Assembly: GCA_965223405.1 (NCBI GenBank)
Contig: CBDCWO010000006.1
Coordinates: 6,076,001-6,140,000, forward strand
DNA: 64,000 nucleotides
Origin: CBDCWO01 sp965223405
GTDB taxonomy: Bacteria > Bacteroidota > Bacteroidia > Chitinophagales > Saprospiraceae
Direction of reading: 5' to 3'
Shown here: one piece after another, positions 37,303 through 45,294 of the stretch
Layout of the letters: each line of letters begins with the position of its first letter
How positions within the stretch are numbered: position 1 is the first letter of the stretch
Position numbers and translations under genes: made by a program
The notes under the pieces: generated by a model
Database searches by the model: none
The model's input: only the letters and a program-made list of their open reading frames with translations
Told to the model about the DNA's origin: nothing

Positions 37303-37700
37303 CACAACTTTCTTTTAAATCGTTTATGTTTTTCAAATTTTGGTTTTTTGGCTGGAGGTTGTCGAAATTTTCGGTATCCCCTAAAGACTACTGTCATTCC
37401 AATTATCATAAAAGCAATGTAGAAAAAGGGATCTAATCCCCTTCCAAAAATTTGTATTTTTTTCATCAAATATCCCAGGATAATTAAGGATCCTCCCAGC
37501 ATGAGAGAGATCCAATAATCTCGCTTTTTGTTCTCATGCAACTGATAAGCTACAATTTCTTCATCAACGAGATCCAATATTTCCCGCTGTACCTCGGCGC
37601 TCAAGTCATACTGTGACACGACTTTTTTAATTTCCAGGTAGTCATTCCCGGAGGAAGCCATATCCAATGCTAAATCCAAAACATCCTGTTCGCTTTTCAT
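37302..37700 (-). CDS. Conserved-looking membrane protein of unknown function
   Basis: A 132-residue protein that I do not assign to a family. An acidic, helical N-terminal half (about 1-60, EEIVAYQLHEN) precedes two hydrophobic spans (about 65-80, LMLGGSLIILGYLM; about 92-107, FYIAFMIIGMTVVF) and a very basic tail (KKPKFEKHKRFKRKL). Its ATG overlaps the stop of the PnuC-like gene by 4 bp, and its stop overlaps the amidase start, so it is translated as part of the operon. The basic end could contact phospholipids or nucleic acid, but this is only inference. Confidence 0.75.
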   Translation of the reverse strand: MKSEQDVLDLALDMASSGNDYLEIKKVVSQYDLSAEVQREILDLVDEEIVAYQLHENKKRDYWISLMLGGSLIILGYLMKKIQIFGRGLDPFFYIAFMIIGMTVVFRGYRKFRQPPAKKPKFEKHKRFKRKL

Positions 37701-38281
37701 AATGCTTGCCTGTTATAAAGTTCGAATTCTTTTCTCCAGCGGTGATAGCCTAAGATACACAAACCCAAATAGATTACATAAAGCAAAGTAGTAGGATATA
37801 AGCCCTTTAACAAATACAAACTGATCGCAACCACATCAACTACGATCCAAATAATCCAGTTTTCAATTTTCTTACGTGCCAATAAATATTGAGCCGCTAA
37901 ACTAGCACAGGTCGTAAAAGCATCCGGATAGGCATAGTCCGCATTGGTATAAAAGTACATGATGCTTCCCCAAATCAGCGTTCCAGCGAGAATGACCAAT
38001 ACCCAGTTTATAATTTCTTTGTAATGCAGATGACTTACAACTAGCATTTGCTGTTGGCTTTCAGATCGATGAGTCCAGGCATAAAGCCCATAGGCATTGA
38101 GAATGATGTATATTCCGCTCAAAACCGTATCTGAATATAATCGCGCCTGGTAAAATATTAACACGTAAATGGTTACAGATATTAATCCGAACACCCAGGC
38201 AAAGATCTTTTCATAGGCCAACAACCATACACACAGGATTCCGCTGACGACAGCTATCCACTCCAGGATTGAGTAATCCAT
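37697..38281 (-). CDS. pnuC: PnuC-family transporter (nicotinamide riboside/thiamine-type)
   Basis: A 194-residue inner-membrane protein starting MDYSILEWIAV at 38281; a longer frame from 38362 overlaps the cupin gene and is unlikely. It is almost all hydrophobic with six to seven spans, and has the PnuC marks FGLISVTIYVLIFYQARLYSD, NAYGLYAWTH and NWIIWIVVDVVAISLYLLKGL. PnuC transporters move nicotinamide riboside (or thiamine in PnuT) by facilitated diffusion, driven by phosphorylation inside the cell. The substrate cannot be set from sequence alone, and no salvage kinase lies nearby. It begins 7 bp after the cupin stop and overlaps the next gene by 4 bp. Confidence 0.9.
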   Translation of the reverse strand: MDYSILEWIAVVSGILCVWLLAYEKIFAWVFGLISVTIYVLIFYQARLYSDTVLSGIYIILNAYGLYAWTHRSESQQQMLVVSHLHYKEIINWVLVILAGTLIWGSIMYFYTNADYAYPDAFTTCASLAAQYLLARKKIENWIIWIVVDVVAISLYLLKGLYPTTLLYVIYLGLCILGYHRWRKEFELYNRQAL

Positions 38282-38288
38282 CTGAACT

Positions 38289-38678
38289 CTATTCTGGCTT
38301 TTTCTTGCTAAAAAATACCAATAAGTGGATATCTTCTTCAATATCGACAAACCGGTGCACATCCAGCGCTTTGACGAAAATTACATCTCCTTTGCGAGCA
38401 GGAAACGTTTTGTCTTCTATTTCAATCTTAGCCTTACCCTGCATGACATAATAGATCTCATCATACTGATGGGGTTCCTGGCTGTCGGTAGCACCGGCTT
38501 TGAGCACATAAATCCCTCCCATCATGGTTTCATTGTTCAAAAAGCTGAGATACGGTCGCTCCGATTCCATTCTCTCGGTTTCCAGGGAATCAATCGAGTA
38601 AACAAACCCGGGTTGGGAGAAGGAGGTGGTTCCTGACAGCATAATGAAAATAGCCAGGAGTCGAAATTTCATTGTCAT
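38289..38678 (-). CDS. Small secreted cupin-domain protein
   Basis: A ~129-residue exported protein from MTMKFRLLAIF (ATG 38678; a second ATG is at 38672). The longer frame upstream would use codons from a repeat element and is not believed. The signal peptide ends SFSQ. The cupin fold is shown by GIYVLKAGATDSQEPHQYDEIYYVMQGKAKI (positions written in parts: metal-site HQYDE, with His and Glu) and the second motif GDVIFVKALDVHRFVD. Function is unknown; cupins of this size often bind a metal or a small ligand. It is the first gene of the minus-strand operon and starts only ~19 bp from the MITE-like element at 38697, which may supply its promoter. Confidence 0.8.
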   Translation of the reverse strand: MTMKFRLLAIFIMLSGTTSFSQPGFVYSIDSLETERMESERPYLSFLNNETMMGGIYVLKAGATDSQEPHQYDEIYYVMQGKAKIEIEDKTFPARKGDVIFVKALDVHRFVDIEEDIHLLVFFSKKKPE

Positions 38679-38696
38679 TTTAATTAGTTTAGCATA

Positions 38697-38858
38697 GAAG
38701 TGATTTAAAAACAAATTGTTAATTGATTTGCATGCCATTGATTCTCAATACGTCAGCTTTTTCTCGATCCATAACTGTGGCTATGAATCTCAAAAAGAGC
38801 TTCGTCTTGAAAATCAAGCGCATACAACTCATTTTAACATCTGTTTTTAAATCACTTC
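38697..38858. repeat. MITE-like palindromic element, copy A (162 bp)
   Basis: The two ends are perfect 17-bp inverted repeats, GAAGTGATTTAAAAACA and its complement. The interior continues as a long imperfect palindrome. A second copy lies in the opposite orientation at 45075-45269. Apart from one mismatch and the central tip the two are the same. This copy has a short tip (6 bases where the other has 39). It carries no gene, so it would depend on a transposase elsewhere. No convincing target duplication is visible here. It lies directly upstream of the cupin gene. Confidence 0.85.
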
Positions 38859-38934
38859 ATTGAATAAATATCTAAGATATACACGAAAGCAACGTCTCTT
38901 GTCCATGCACTACCCTCATTCTTTCACCCCCACC

Positions 38935-39975
38935 CTATGGCGCCGGCGTAGGAATCAATTCATGTACAGCTTCAATCTCACGCAATGTCGGTTTTTCCAA
39001 ATCTACATTAATACTGTATACGTTTTCAATTAATTGAGCCATGGTGGTAGCCCCAATTATCGTTGAACCTACAAAAGGTCTGGTATTTACGAATGCCAAG
39101 GCCATTTGTGCCGGTGATAACTGGTAGTTTTCAGCAATAGCGATGTATTTGCCGGTTGCCGAATAGGAATTGTCGCTACTGTAGCGACTCAACTCTTCGT
39201 ATTTATTTATCCTATCCCGGGGTAAATCTTCTTTTTTGTGGTACTTCCCGGATAACATTCCAAATGCTAAAGGTGAATACGCGAGTAATGGGATGTTTTC
39301 CCGGATACTCATTTCGGCTAGTCCAACCTCATACCCTCGATTCAATAGACTATAGGGATTCTGAACCGTCAGGGGTCGAGGCAAATTGTTTTGATCAGCG
39401 AGCAAACAAAAATGCATCAATCCCCAAGGCGTTTCATTGGACAGCCCCCAATACCTAATTTTACCCTTTTTGATCAAGCCGTCCATAGCCTGTAGGATAT
39501 CTAAAAAATTATCTTCCCAGGGATCATCAGCATCATAAGTGTATCCTCTTTGAAAAAAATCATTGGTTTTTCGTTCTGGCCAGTGCAACTGATACAAATC
39601 GATACAATCCGTACCCATTCTCTCTAAGCTGCCCTCTACCGCCTGATTTATTTGCTCGGAGCTAAAATTTAAATTTGGACGAATGTATTCCAATCCCTTG
39701 CGATAGCCACTAATTTTCGAAGACAATATCACATCATTCCGGCGGCCGGTTTTTTTTAACCAACTGCCGATGTACAATTCTGTTAATCCATTATTCTCTT
39801 TCTTGCTTGGAATAGCATAAAGTTCTGCAGTATCAAAAAAGTTTATACCTTGATCAATAGCATAATCCATTTGCTCGTGGGCTTCTGCCTCTGAGTTCTG
39901 TTCTCCAAATGTCATCGTTCCCAGGCAAATTTTGCTCACTTCCAGATCACTGTTTCCAAGTTTTGAATATTCCAT
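38935..39975 (-). CDS. Aldo/keto reductase (Tas-like)
   Basis: A 346-residue cytoplasmic NADPH-dependent reductase. The opening MEYSKLGNSDLEVSKICLGT, the catalytic tetrad Asp48, Tyr53, Lys87 and His131 (in FFDTAELY, SSKIS and LYQLHWPE), and the cofactor region VNTRPFVGSTIIGATTMAQL are all present. The length and the DTAELYAIP block agree with the Tas/YajO-like branch. Substrate unknown; carbonyl detoxification or sugar aldehydes are possible. The gene is transcribed away from the TonB receptor and lies 76 bp after repeat element A. Confidence 0.93.
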   Translation of the reverse strand: MEYSKLGNSDLEVSKICLGTMTFGEQNSEAEAHEQMDYAIDQGINFFDTAELYAIPSKKENNGLTELYIGSWLKKTGRRNDVILSSKISGYRKGLEYIRPNLNFSSEQINQAVEGSLERMGTDCIDLYQLHWPERKTNDFFQRGYTYDADDPWEDNFLDILQAMDGLIKKGKIRYWGLSNETPWGLMHFCLLADQNNLPRPLTVQNPYSLLNRGYEVGLAEMSIRENIPLLAYSPLAFGMLSGKYHKKEDLPRDRINKYEELSRYSSDNSYSATGKYIAIAENYQLSPAQMALAFVNTRPFVGSTIIGATTMAQLIENVYSINVDLEKPTLREIEAVHELIPTPAP

Positions 39976-40279
39976 GTTTTAGTTTTTGCGATTGCTAATA
40001 TATAAAACTTCTGAACTCTAAGTTCAAATGCTTAAGTCTACATTCCACACTTAAGGCTATTTACGCTTTAGGAGGGGACGCCCAAAGCAACAAGTAGTTG
40101 TTTGAGGCGTCCTCGCCTCAAACGACTGGAGGAGGCAAACACATTAACTCTCGATTTAAATAAGGCATCACAACCTTTTTTTCCTTATCCTCAAGTTAAA
40201 GTAACGTTAAATGCTCCACAAGCCATAGAGGCACTTCGTTATTATAGTGTCCTCTTACTACACACGCAATACGAAATCT
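39976..40279. other. Divergent intergenic region with stem-loops
   Basis: About 300 bases between the aldo/keto reductase (minus) and the TonB receptor (plus). A perfect palindrome at 40101-40122 is listed separately. A second pairing is possible between GGACGCC near 40076 and GGCGTCC at 40106-40112. The region should hold promoters for both genes, but no clear pair of promoter elements could be chosen. Confidence 0.5.
40101..40122. repeat. Perfect inverted repeat (hairpin)
   Basis: Nine-base arms TTTGAGGCG and CGCCTCAAA separated by TCCT. There is no T tract, so it is not an intrinsic terminator. It competes with a second stem using GGACGCC/GGCGTCC, as in a switch or REP-like repeat. Function not known. 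Confidence 0.6.
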
Positions 40280-42652
40280 ATGCGAAAACCCTATGTATTA
40301 TTTTTTGTCATTTTAATTTATTATCCGTTAAATTCCCAAAACTTTACCATCAGCGGATATGTAGAAGACAGTGAATCCGGAGAAAGACTTATCGCAGCGA
40401 ATATCTGGGATGAAAATTCACACAAAGGAACGGTATCTAACGATTTTGGCTTCTTTAGTATTACCCTTCCAACCGATACGGTTAAGCTTACGATCTCCTA
40501 TATTGGGTATTTAAGTGCCAGGTATGTACTTTATTTAAATCAGGATGAAGAATTGAATGCTTATCTACAGCCGAGTTTAGCACTTGAAACCGTAGAGGTA
40601 ACCGCTGAACGAACCGAAAAAATTGAAGACAAGTCTCAGATGAGCCAAATCGCAATTCCGGTGGAACAAATTAAAATGGCACCGGCCTTGCTGGGTGAAG
40701 TAGATGTATTAAAAACCATTCAGTTACTACCTGGAGTGCAGTCCGGAGGAGAAGGACAATCTGGCCTGTATGTAAGAGGAGGGAGTCCTGATCAAAATCT
40801 GATTTTATTGGATGGTGTTCCTGTTTACAACGTATCCCATGTATTAGGCATTTTTTCAGTGTTTAACGCCGATGCAATTAAAAATGTGACATTGACCAAA
40901 GGAGGTTTTCCAGCGCGCTTTGGGGGTAGGTTATCTTCTGTATTGGAGATCAATATGAAAGATGGGAATAATAAAGAATGGCATGGGGAAGGATCTATCG
41001 GAATTATTTCCTCAAAGCTGACGCTAGAGGGGCCTCTGAAAAAAGAAAAGACTTCCTTCCTGATTTCAGGCAGGAGAACCTATGCAGATCTGATTGCTAA
41101 GCCATTTGTCGGCCTTGCCAATCGAAAGGCTGAAACCAAAGTTACACCACGCCTTTTCTTCTATGACCTAAATACCAAAATCAGTCATACATTTAATCAG
41201 AAACACCGATTGTTTGGAAGTGCGTATTTGGGATCTGATGTATTTAGATTTAAATCCAAGAATGATCGTTCCTCTTTTAATGGTGGATTAGATTGGGGGA
41301 ATATCATCTCCGCACTCCGTTGGAATATGAAGATCAGTAATAAACTCTTTAGTAATGTTACTGCCACTTATAGCAAATACAACCTGGATGTCAGCGCTGC
41401 AGTGTCTGAGATCATCAACAATACTGAGAACTCATTTTCTTCCGTATACTTATCTGGAATCGAAGACCTCGGTTTAAAGTGGAGTCTGGACTGGGTACTT
41501 TCCCCCCAGCATTATCTTAAAATGGGAGTCCAATCAACCCGGCATCGATATACACCCGGAGCTTTAACCATTAAAGCAAAATCTGAGGATGAAGAATTCA
41601 ATGGAAAATTGGGGACCGCAGATATAACATCTTTGGAAAGTGCAGCCTATATTGAAGATGATATCAATCTGGGGCGCCTGCGTCTGAACATTGGAGCCCA
41701 CGCTTCCTTGTTTAGAGTAAACCATAAAAATTATTCATCTTTCCAACCACGATTAAGCCTACGATATCTATTAGCAAATAAATGGTCTCTGAAAGGCTCT
41801 TTTAGCACCATGACTCAATATATTAACTTACTTACCAGTGAGGCGCTGAGCCTGCCTACCGACCTTTGGGTGCCTTCAACGGATAAGGTGCAACCTCAAC
41901 AGTCGTGGCAAGTTGCCGGAGGAATAGCCAAAACGCTATGGGATAAATACGAACTGAGTATAGAAGGATATTACAAACATATGGATCGGGTGCTCAGCTT
42001 TAAACCGGGAGCCACTTTCCTATTTGGATTAGAAAATGATTGGCAGGACAAAATTACGCAAGGAGATGGTCAGTCTTATGGTACTGAACTTTTTCTGCAA
42101 AAAAAATCTGGAAAAACTACCGGTTGGTTGGGGTATACTTTATCATGGAATTGGAGAAGATTTGACTTGATCAATGGTGGAGAGCGGTTTCCTTATCGCT
42201 ATGACCGGCGTCACGACTTGAGTATCGTTGTAAATCACGAATTTAATGATCGCATTTCTCTCAGTGGTGCATGGATATATGGAACGGGTAATGCCGTTAC
42301 GATCCCTATTAATGCCTATGACAAGATAAATCACAACTATAATCTTAAAGGAGAAGTTGTCAATATCAGTGGTACCGAAATTCAAAATTTGGGAACTAAA
42401 AACGGTTTTCGAATGTCGGACTACCATCGACTGGATCTAAGTATCTCCTTCAAAAAACAAAAGAAATGGGGCATCCGGAGCTGGGTATTTGGAGTTTACA
42501 ATGCCTATTGGCATCGAAATCCCTATTTTATCCTATCCGATCAAACGGTGGAGTATAATCATCAAACTAAAGAGATCACGTCAAAGCAGAGCTTCAAGGA
42601 AATCAGCATTTTACCGATTATACCATCATTTTCCTATCAATTTAAGTTTTAA
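40280..42652 (+). CDS. TonB-dependent receptor with carboxypeptidase-regulatory N-terminal domain
   Basis: A 790-residue outer-membrane receptor from MRKPYVLF at 40280 (an earlier in-frame ATG at 40247 adds a non-signal leader). Signal peptide ends PLNSQ. Residues ~20-100 are CarboxypepD_reg-like (ISGYVEDSESGERLIAANIW, GFFSI). The plug domain (~120-230) has LLGEVDVLKTIQLLPGVQSG, LYVRGGSPDQNLILLDGVPVY and a GFPARFGGRLSSVLEI block. A long antiparallel beta-barrel region follows and ends in the aromatic residue Phe of QFKF. It lacks the SusC-specific length. The following gene encodes a DUF4249 lipoprotein; this pair is a common Bacteroidota unit whose ligand is not known (iron complexes or vitamins are possible). 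Confidence 0.92.
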   Translation: MRKPYVLFFVILIYYPLNSQNFTISGYVEDSESGERLIAANIWDENSHKGTVSNDFGFFSITLPTDTVKLTISYIGYLSARYVLYLNQDEELNAYLQPSLALETVEVTAERTEKIEDKSQMSQIAIPVEQIKMAPALLGEVDVLKTIQLLPGVQSGGEGQSGLYVRGGSPDQNLILLDGVPVYNVSHVLGIFSVFNADAIKNVTLTKGGFPARFGGRLSSVLEINMKDGNNKEWHGEGSIGIISSKLTLEGPLKKEKTSFLISGRRTYADLIAKPFVGLANRKAETKVTPRLFFYDLNTKISHTFNQKHRLFGSAYLGSDVFRFKSKNDRSSFNGGLDWGNIISALRWNMKISNKLFSNVTATYSKYNLDVSAAVSEIINNTENSFSSVYLSGIEDLGLKWSLDWVLSPQHYLKMGVQSTRHRYTPGALTIKAKSEDEEFNGKLGTADITSLESAAYIEDDINLGRLRLNIGAHASLFRVNHKNYSSFQPRLSLRYLLANKWSLKGSFSTMTQYINLLTSEALSLPTDLWVPSTDKVQPQQSWQVAGGIAKTLWDKYELSIEGYYKHMDRVLSFKPGATFLFGLENDWQDKITQGDGQSYGTELFLQKKSGKTTGWLGYTLSWNWRRFDLINGGERFPYRYDRRHDLSIVVNHEFNDRISLSGAWIYGTGNAVTIPINAYDKINHNYNLKGEVVNISGTEIQNLGTKNGFRMSDYHRLDLSISFKKQKKWGIRSWVFGVYNAYWHRNPYFILSDQTVEYNHQTKEITSKQSFKEISILPIIPSFSYQFKF

Positions 42653-42655
42653 GCT

Positions 42656-43549
42656 ATGAATAAATTATTTTGGCTTTATTTACTTCTTATTGCCCTATTT
42701 ACAGGTGGGTGTAACGAAAATTCATTTCAACAAGTAGTAGAAATAGAAATCCCTGATCATGACCCTAAACTAGTTTTATATGCCGAGGTGAGGGCCATTT
42801 CCTCTGTGGAAAACAGGGTTTATGCCAGTGCAAGCCGTCGTATTGATAGCAAGCTTCCAGAAATGAATATCAGTGGAGTTGAAATAAGCTTTTATCAGGA
42901 TGAACGTTGGGTCCAAACCTTACCGTTTGTCGAAAAATCAGGATATTTTAGTTTGACTAATGTTTCTTTTACCCCCGATATAGTACACAAGGTTGTAGTT
43001 ACAGCACCTGGTTTTGAAACGGTCTTTGCGGAACAGATTTTACCATCTATTGTACCTATATCAAAATTACAGTATTTCAAACAATCTTTTCTTGACGAAT
43101 CAGGTGATAAAAACGATGAAGTTTGGGTAACCATTAATGATCCGGAAGGCCAAACCAATTACTATGCATTGGAAATATACCACGACAGGGAAGCATGGTT
43201 TCGGAGTGGCGATACAATCGTCCACCGGTATGATACTACACAGAGTTATGTAAGTTCCATAGATCCTATTGTAAGTGGTGATCGCACGCTACTATTTAGT
43301 GATGAAACGTTTAATGGTAAGGAAAAAACGGTTAGGGTCTACTACCATCATGAGGAATATACTCAGGTAGCCGCTGTTCTACGTTCCATTACCAGGGAAT
43401 ACTATCTTTTCCTCAAAAGCTTTGATGCCTACCTTGCTACTGAAGACAATCCCTTTGCCGAGCCAGTGGAAGTTTTTTCAAATGTAGAAAATGGATTTGG
43501 CATCTTTGGACTAAGTGTTCAAGATGTAAAAACTAAGAAAATTAAATAG
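42656..43549 (+). CDS. DUF4249-family lipoprotein
   Basis: A 297-residue lipoprotein (lipobox LFTGGC, Cys19). It has the DUF4249 layout: a short N-terminal strand with EIEIPDHDPKLVLYAEV, a central Ig-like part with ISGVEISFYQDERWVQTLP, and the ITREYYLFLKSFDAYLAT helix near the end, followed by NVENGFGIFGL. DUF4249 proteins are encoded next to TonB receptors, as here with a 3-bp gap, and are thought to act as surface partner lipoproteins in the manner of SusD; this is an inference. The receptor ligand is not known. Confidence 0.88.
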   Translation: MNKLFWLYLLLIALFTGGCNENSFQQVVEIEIPDHDPKLVLYAEVRAISSVENRVYASASRRIDSKLPEMNISGVEISFYQDERWVQTLPFVEKSGYFSLTNVSFTPDIVHKVVVTAPGFETVFAEQILPSIVPISKLQYFKQSFLDESGDKNDEVWVTINDPEGQTNYYALEIYHDREAWFRSGDTIVHRYDTTQSYVSSIDPIVSGDRTLLFSDETFNGKEKTVRVYYHHEEYTQVAAVLRSITREYYLFLKSFDAYLATEDNPFAEPVEVFSNVENGFGIFGLSVQDVKTKKIK

Positions 43550-43553
43550 CTTT

Positions 43554-43588
43554 GTCAGAAGTCAGAAGTCAGAAGTCAGAGGTCAGAC
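43554..43588. repeat. Five tandem copies of a 7-bp unit
   Basis: The unit GTCAGAA is repeated five times (last two copies GTCAGAG and GTCAGAC), beginning 4 bases after the DUF4249 stop. Short repeats of this kind can gain or lose copies by slippage. A C/T-rich tract (ATTCCTCA-type words) follows at about 43688-43735. Confidence 0.75.
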
Positions 43589-43709
43589 TTGGGCATCTTC
43601 TTTTGTCTATTTTCTGATTTCGATTTACTTACAACGTCCTCCTCCGCGCAAAGCTAAAGAGGACAAAGCACGACTCCATACGGATATCTCATTCCTCACA
43701 ACTCACAAT

Positions 43710-44147
43710 TCATTCCTCATTCCTCTCAACTCCTATAAATTGCATAATCACTTTACGGCTCCTGGGTCTGGTATCATAATCAATAAAAACAATTTGCTGC
43801 CAGGTTCCTAGGACTAATTTGCCTCCCACAAAAGGGCACACCAAGTGTGTTCCAGTTAAGAAAGAACGTAGATGCGCTGCCCCATTGTCATCACCCCAGG
43901 TGCGATTATGGGCATAATTGACACCGTAGGGAGCAAAATGTTTGAACATCTTTGCTACATCTGTTCTTACCAATCCGGGCTCATATTCGATAGTAGTAAT
44001 GCCAGTGGTAGACCCAATACCGAAAATAGATACCTGACCTTCTTTTAAGCCACTTAACTCCAGTTCTTTCTGAATGTGATCAGTTAAATCAATAATATCT
44101 GTATGTCCTTGGGTCTGAAACTGATGAATTTTTGAAATCAACTGCAT
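43710..44147 (-). CDS. YjbQ/UPF0047 family protein (secondary thiamine-phosphate synthase-like)
   Basis: A 145-residue cytoplasmic protein of the widely conserved YjbQ family. The blocks TGHTDIIDLT-like (QGHTDIIDLTD), GSTTGITTIEYEPGL, AHNRTWGDDNGAAHLRSFLTG, KLVLGTWQQIVFIDYDTRPRSRKV are the family's signature. Some members can make thiamine phosphate at low efficiency and compensate for loss of ThiE, but the main role is unclear. It converges with the DUF4249 gene, and lies alone. No operon partners are evident. Confidence 0.93.
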   Translation of the reverse strand: MQLISKIHQFQTQGHTDIIDLTDHIQKELELSGLKEGQVSIFGIGSTTGITTIEYEPGLVRTDVAKMFKHFAPYGVNYAHNRTWGDDNGAAHLRSFLTGTHLVCPFVGGKLVLGTWQQIVFIDYDTRPRSRKVIMQFIGVERNEE

Positions 44148-44376
44148 ATGACTATTTTTTTAATAAGGGTAAAGATCAGATATTGAGGGGGAAACTCTCC
44201 TATAAATTTTAATTGATTTCAACAGAAAGAGAAAATTAGGCTGGTAAACAAAGTTGGCCATCTACAACTCAGGTGAATCCCAAATGCAATAACTCCGCAT
44301 TTTAGGTACTCGGGATTAATTGGGCAGCAATCTATAAACTGCTATTTGGTGCTTAGAAGATCAGGCTAAGATTGCT

Positions 44377-44862
44377 CTATTGCAAAGCAACGCAAATATC
44401 AATTATGTGTTTTCCTTCCGGATGTGCTCTGGGATCGTTTTTACAGGACTCATACATTGGATGGGTAAACTTTAAGTTATTTTCGCGCATGAAGTCGAAA
44501 ATCTTATTCCAGGCATCCGGATATTCTTCCGGCAAAATCTCAAAAGATCCCACTGCATATTCTACCTGAGGTAATTCCATAACCTGGATTTCTCCATCCG
44601 GTTGAGTATCTAGTGGAACCGTGAATCCCACGCTTATCCTTTCTTCCGATTCCGGGGTCAAAGCCGGATCATCATGATAAACGGTTATTGCCTCAGAATT
44701 AGGCCGCATCAATCCTTTCGAATTTATCCACCTACTGACCTGGTTGAATAATCTTTCAAACAATTCCGAATCACCTTTGTATGGCCCTACATGTCTCACG
44801 TATGCCAATTTACGTAACGGAAGTTTAACCTTAGAAAATTTTACTTCTACTTCAGCTATCAT
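44377..44862 (-). CDS. GyrI-like small-molecule-binding protein
   Basis: A 161-residue single-domain protein resembling the GyrI-like/AraC-effector-binding fold (SOUL/GyrI): KLAYVRHVGPYKGDSELFERLF, then DDPALTPESEERISVGFTVP, VMELPQVEYAVGSFEI and HPMYESCKNDPR near the end. No DNA-binding domain is attached. Members bind small amphipathic ligands and act as sponge or resistance proteins. The ligand here is not known. It lies between the YjbQ gene and repeat element B. Confidence 0.85.
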   Translation of the reverse strand: MIAEVEVKFSKVKLPLRKLAYVRHVGPYKGDSELFERLFNQVSRWINSKGLMRPNSEAITVYHDDPALTPESEERISVGFTVPLDTQPDGEIQVMELPQVEYAVGSFEILPEEYPDAWNKIFDFMRENNLKFTHPMYESCKNDPRAHPEGKHIIDICVALQ

Positions 44863-45074
44863 GGTAAGGGATTTAAATGTTATAAATTATCGCTATTTAA
44901 ATGAATACGTCAGCATATTCAATGACAAAAATTGTACTAAAAATTGAAAAAAATCATCAGGTCCCGGATAATATTCTGCTATAAAAATGAGTTGCCGGGA
45001 ATAGATGCTAATTGGGCAATAAAAAAGAAAATTTATTTAAACTCAGACGAATTTGGCTCTTCAAACAAAATATA

Positions 45075-45269
45075 GAAGTGATTTAAAAACAGATGTTAAA
45101 ATGAGTTGTATGCGCTTGATTTTCAAGACGAAGCTCTTTTTGAGATTCATAGCCATAGCTAGCGCCTCCGCTGAGTAGCTTCGGCGCTCGCGGATGGATC
45201 GAGAAAGAGCTGACGTATTGAGAATCAATGGCATGCAAATCAATTAACAATTTGTTTTTAAATCACTTC
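45075..45269. repeat. MITE-like palindromic element, copy B (195 bp, inverted relative to copy A)
   Basis: Same 17-bp terminal inverted repeats and interior as the copy at 38697-38858, but reversed. A central insertion forms an extra stem-loop (AGCGCC ... GGCGCT, about 45160-45188). One point mismatch is seen outside the centre. ATA flanks both ends. A 60-codon frame crosses it on the minus strand and is an artifact of the repeat. It ends 26 bp after the stop of the LacI-family gene. Confidence 0.85.
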
Positions 45270-45294
45270 ATATGAAAGAATATCGAGTTTACCT

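Noticed and set aside
38679..38738. A 20-codon N-terminal extension of the cupin gene
   Set aside because: These codons come from the end of the MITE-like element, and only the ATG at 38678 or 38672 gives a proper signal peptide.
43688..43735. CTCATTCC-type words considered as a CRISPR-like or regular repeat
   Set aside because: Units vary in length and there are no spacers; it is simple-sequence DNA.
45061..45243. A 60-codon minus-strand frame
   Set aside because: It lies almost wholly inside repeat element B; the same DNA in copy A does not keep the frame, so it is a by-product of the repeat.
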